In this document: piece by piece, positions 62,319 to 64,000 of the stretch
Layout of the letters: the number at the start of each line of letters is the position of its first letter
Position numbering within the stretch: the first letter of the stretch is position 1
NCBI GenBank assembly: GCA_029062005.1
Contig: JAIDQZ010000018.1
Coordinates: forward strand, 1-64,000
From: Muribaculaceae bacterium
GTDB taxonomy: Bacteria > Bacteroidota > Bacteroidia > Bacteroidales > Muribaculaceae
Reading direction: 5' to 3'
Length of the DNA stretch: 64,000 nt
Translations under genes and position numbers: made by a program
Notes under the pieces: model-generated
Told to the model about the DNA's origin: nothing
The model's database searches: none
The model's input: only the letters and a program-made list of their open reading frames with translations

Positions 62319-63788
62319 TCAGTCACGCCGTTCCTTACGAGATGCATCTATCCTCAGGAGTATAAACAACAGAATAGTAAAGCCCCAAAGAGCCGACCCA
62401 CCGTAACTGAAGAAGGGTAGAGGGATACCTATGACAGGACATAATCCTATCACCATTCCTATATTGATGCAAAGATGGAATATCAGATATGACACCACAC
62501 AATATGCGTACACCCTGCCGAAGGCAGTGCGCTGACGTTCGGCTATGTGAATGATGCGTAGAATCAACGCGAGAAAGGCGAGAAGCACTGCACTGCTTCC
62601 GGCAAATCCTTCTTCCTCACCTATAGTACAGAAAATAAAATCAGTATGCTGCTCCGGCACATATTTGAGTTTGGTCTGAGTTCCGTTGAGGAATCCTTTG
62701 CCGGTCATCCCTCCTGAACCAATAGCTATCTTTGACTGATTGACATTATATCCGACACCCCTTATATCGTCAACAATTCCTAAAGCCACCTTTATTCGCA
62801 TCTGCTGGTGAGGTTCGAGTATGTGACCGAACACATAGTTGACAGAGAAGAGAAACATCACAGATACCACCATGAAGACTATACTTACCACATACCGCTC
62901 AATCTTGTGCCTGTACATCGCTATAGAGACATAAATAAGAGCGGCTACTATCATACCGATAAAGAACCAGGTTCCTGGCACTTTAATTCCAAGCATAGTC
63001 AACAGCGCTACTATAACACCGCTCGCAGTAAATCCTATAAGCACATTTCTGGAAATAATCGCATCCTTGCAATAGAAAAGAAGCATGCAGCAGAAGACGG
63101 CTATTATCAGGCAGAAGACAGTAAACTCACCTGCAGGAATTCCAAGCAAAAGCGGCTCAACATACTTTACAGCCACTACAAAATACGTAATGGCACACAA
63201 TGCGGAAAAAAGTACGAGACCGCTCATTCCTTCGCGATACAGCACAAAAAATAAGGATATATAGACAAGTGCGGAACCGGTCTCATGCTGCAGAAGTATA
63301 AGAGTGACAGGAATGAATATAATTATGAATGCCCTGAAATAATTACTGAGTTTCTGATTAAGGTTGAAATTATAAGAACTGAACAATTTTGCCAGAGCAA
63401 GTGCGGTTGCGAACTTACCGAATTCAGCCGGCTGAAGGCTCACAGGACCCAGAACCAGCCATGACCTTGAGCCCTTTATGTCAGGAGCCACAAATATAGT
63501 GACCACCATAAGAAGAAGGACGCATATGTAGACGGGATAAGCATATGTCTCATAAATCCTATAGTCGAATAGAAGAATAGCACATCCGATGATCACCGAT
63601 AGTCCTATCCAAAGAAACTGCTTTCCGGAAAACTCCGCAAAGTCAAACATGCTGGCTCGGTCGAAGTCATAGCTCGCGGCATATATGCTCACAGCTCCTG
63701 CCACCACAAGAATAAGATAGAGAATTATAGTCGGCCAATCAAGCCACCTGAACACGGAGGTGTTGGCATCAATGTTTTTTGACTCCAC
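62319..63788 (-). CDS. rodA: Rod-shape-determining peptidoglycan polymerase RodA
   Basis: A 489-residue SEDS-family glycosyltransferase with about ten helices, acting in the elongasome with PBP2. Family blocks are GSRSWLVLGPVSLQPAEFGKFATAL, NVNQSKIAIGSGGMTGKGFLNGTQTKLKYVPEQHTDFIFCTIGEEEGF and GIPLPFFSYGGSAL. Its start overlaps the end of the PBP2 gene by 20 bases, the classic mrdA-rodA coupling. Confidence 0.96.
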   Translation of the reverse strand: MESKNIDANTSVFRWLDWPTIILYLILVVAGAVSIYAASYDFDRASMFDFAEFSGKQFLWIGLSVIIGCAILLFDYRIYETYAYPVYICVLLLMVVTIFVAPDIKGSRSWLVLGPVSLQPAEFGKFATALALAKLFSSYNFNLNQKLSNYFRAFIIIFIPVTLILLQHETGSALVYISLFFVLYREGMSGLVLFSALCAITYFVVAVKYVEPLLLGIPAGEFTVFCLIIAVFCCMLLFYCKDAIISRNVLIGFTASGVIVALLTMLGIKVPGTWFFIGMIVAALIYVSIAMYRHKIERYVVSIVFMVVSVMFLFSVNYVFGHILEPHQQMRIKVALGIVDDIRGVGYNVNQSKIAIGSGGMTGKGFLNGTQTKLKYVPEQHTDFIFCTIGEEEGFAGSSAVLLAFLALILRIIHIAERQRTAFGRVYAYCVVSYLIFHLCINIGMVIGLCPVIGIPLPFFSYGGSALWGFTILLFILLRIDASRKERRD

Positions 63789-64000
63789 TTGTAATAATTG
63801 TATTAGAGTTCAACATTCTTTCTTCAAGATATTTCCTTTCGGGAGCTATCGAGCCTTTGAGATATTTTTCCATGATCAGACTGCCTATAGGAACACCGTA
63901 AGTAGCTCCGAACCCCGCATTTTCCACATAGACTGCTACTGCTATCTTAGGATCGTTCATAGGAGCGAAACCCATAAATGCAGAGTGATCCTTGCCATGT
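63769..64000 (-). CDS. mrdA: Penicillin-binding protein 2, C-terminal end (runs out of the window)
   Basis: Only the last 76 codons are present; the gene continues beyond 64000. The visible part begins HGKDHSAFMGFAPMNDPKIAVAVYVENAG, the typical end of the PBP2 transpeptidase domain, with FGATYGVPIGSLIMEKYLKG following. It is the transpeptidase partner of RodA. The start codon and the active-site serine lie outside the window. Confidence 0.93.
   Translation of the reverse strand, partial: HGKDHSAFMGFAPMNDPKIAVAVYVENAGFGATYGVPIGSLIMEKYLKGSIAPERKYLEERMLNSNTIITSGVKKH

Overview
The window looks like a chromosomal segment of a member of the Bacteroidales, most likely Muribaculaceae or a close relative. 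The evidence is the repeated Bacteroidota promoter signature (-7 box TAnnTTTG, often with TTTG about 19-20 bp upstream), the almost complete lack of Shine-Dalgarno sequences, C-terminal type IX-like sorting tails on secreted enzymes, and Bacteroidales-type genes (a BT_3928-like DoxX/MauE protein, a DUF1599 protein, a hexuronate operon with an ExuT-type carrier). The family assignment is inference; the phylum-level call is well supported. I saw no rRNA, tRNA, CRISPR array or prophage, and no gene-free stretch longer than about 300 bases.

Layout. 1-3.4 kb is a small accessory patch: an ISAs1-type insertion sequence inactivated by one nonsense codon, a YafQ-type toxin-antitoxin pair starting just beyond the IS end, a nucleotidyltransferase-fold protein and a PH-domain membrane protein. 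3.5-12.4 kb carries a GH3 glycosidase with an inserted carbohydrate-binding module, the helicase HrpB, a stand-alone AAA ATPase, a DUF1349 protein, a secreted alpha/beta hydrolase and a sugar O-acetyltransferase. 12.4-17.2 kb is a minus-strand operon of SGNH hydrolase, MBOAT acyltransferase, DHHW protein and lipA: a polysaccharide O-acetylation machine with lipoyl synthase attached.

18-40 kb is dominated by pectin (rhamnogalacturonan-I) use. A HIT protein and a PL11 rhamnogalacturonan lyase form one unit. A minus-strand block from 40.2 down to 23.4 kb encodes tagaturonate reductase, altronate dehydratase, uronate isomerase, an ExuT-type hexuronate carrier, a CE12-GH28 fusion, a GH28-GH105 fusion, a lipoprotein six-hairpin glycosidase-like protein, GH106 rhamnosidase and GH105. 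The logic is extracellular lyase, periplasmic exo-trimming and deacetylation, import of free galacturonate, then isomerase, reductase and dehydratase steps to KDG. No SusC/SusD pair or dedicated regulator lies in the window. Between the PL11 unit and this block sits the most unusual gene here, a 483-residue protein joining a degenerate tyrosine-recombinase-like region to a NusG-type NGN-KOW module.

40-64 kb is mostly core genome: an outer-membrane barrel protein with a PAP2 phosphatase, a PurF-like protein that has lost the glutaminase nucleophile cysteine, YjbQ, a large DUF4450-like glycosidase candidate, MscS, a PIF1-like helicase with HRDC, a lysozyme-lipoprotein pair, a lysophospholipid acyltransferase with an omega-amidase, two thioredoxin-fold proteins, an agmatine-to-putrescine operon (aguA-aguB) that continues into an alpha/beta hydrolase and a membrane-anchored Mur ligase, DUF1599, a BT_3928-like protein, rodA and the 3' end of the PBP2 gene.
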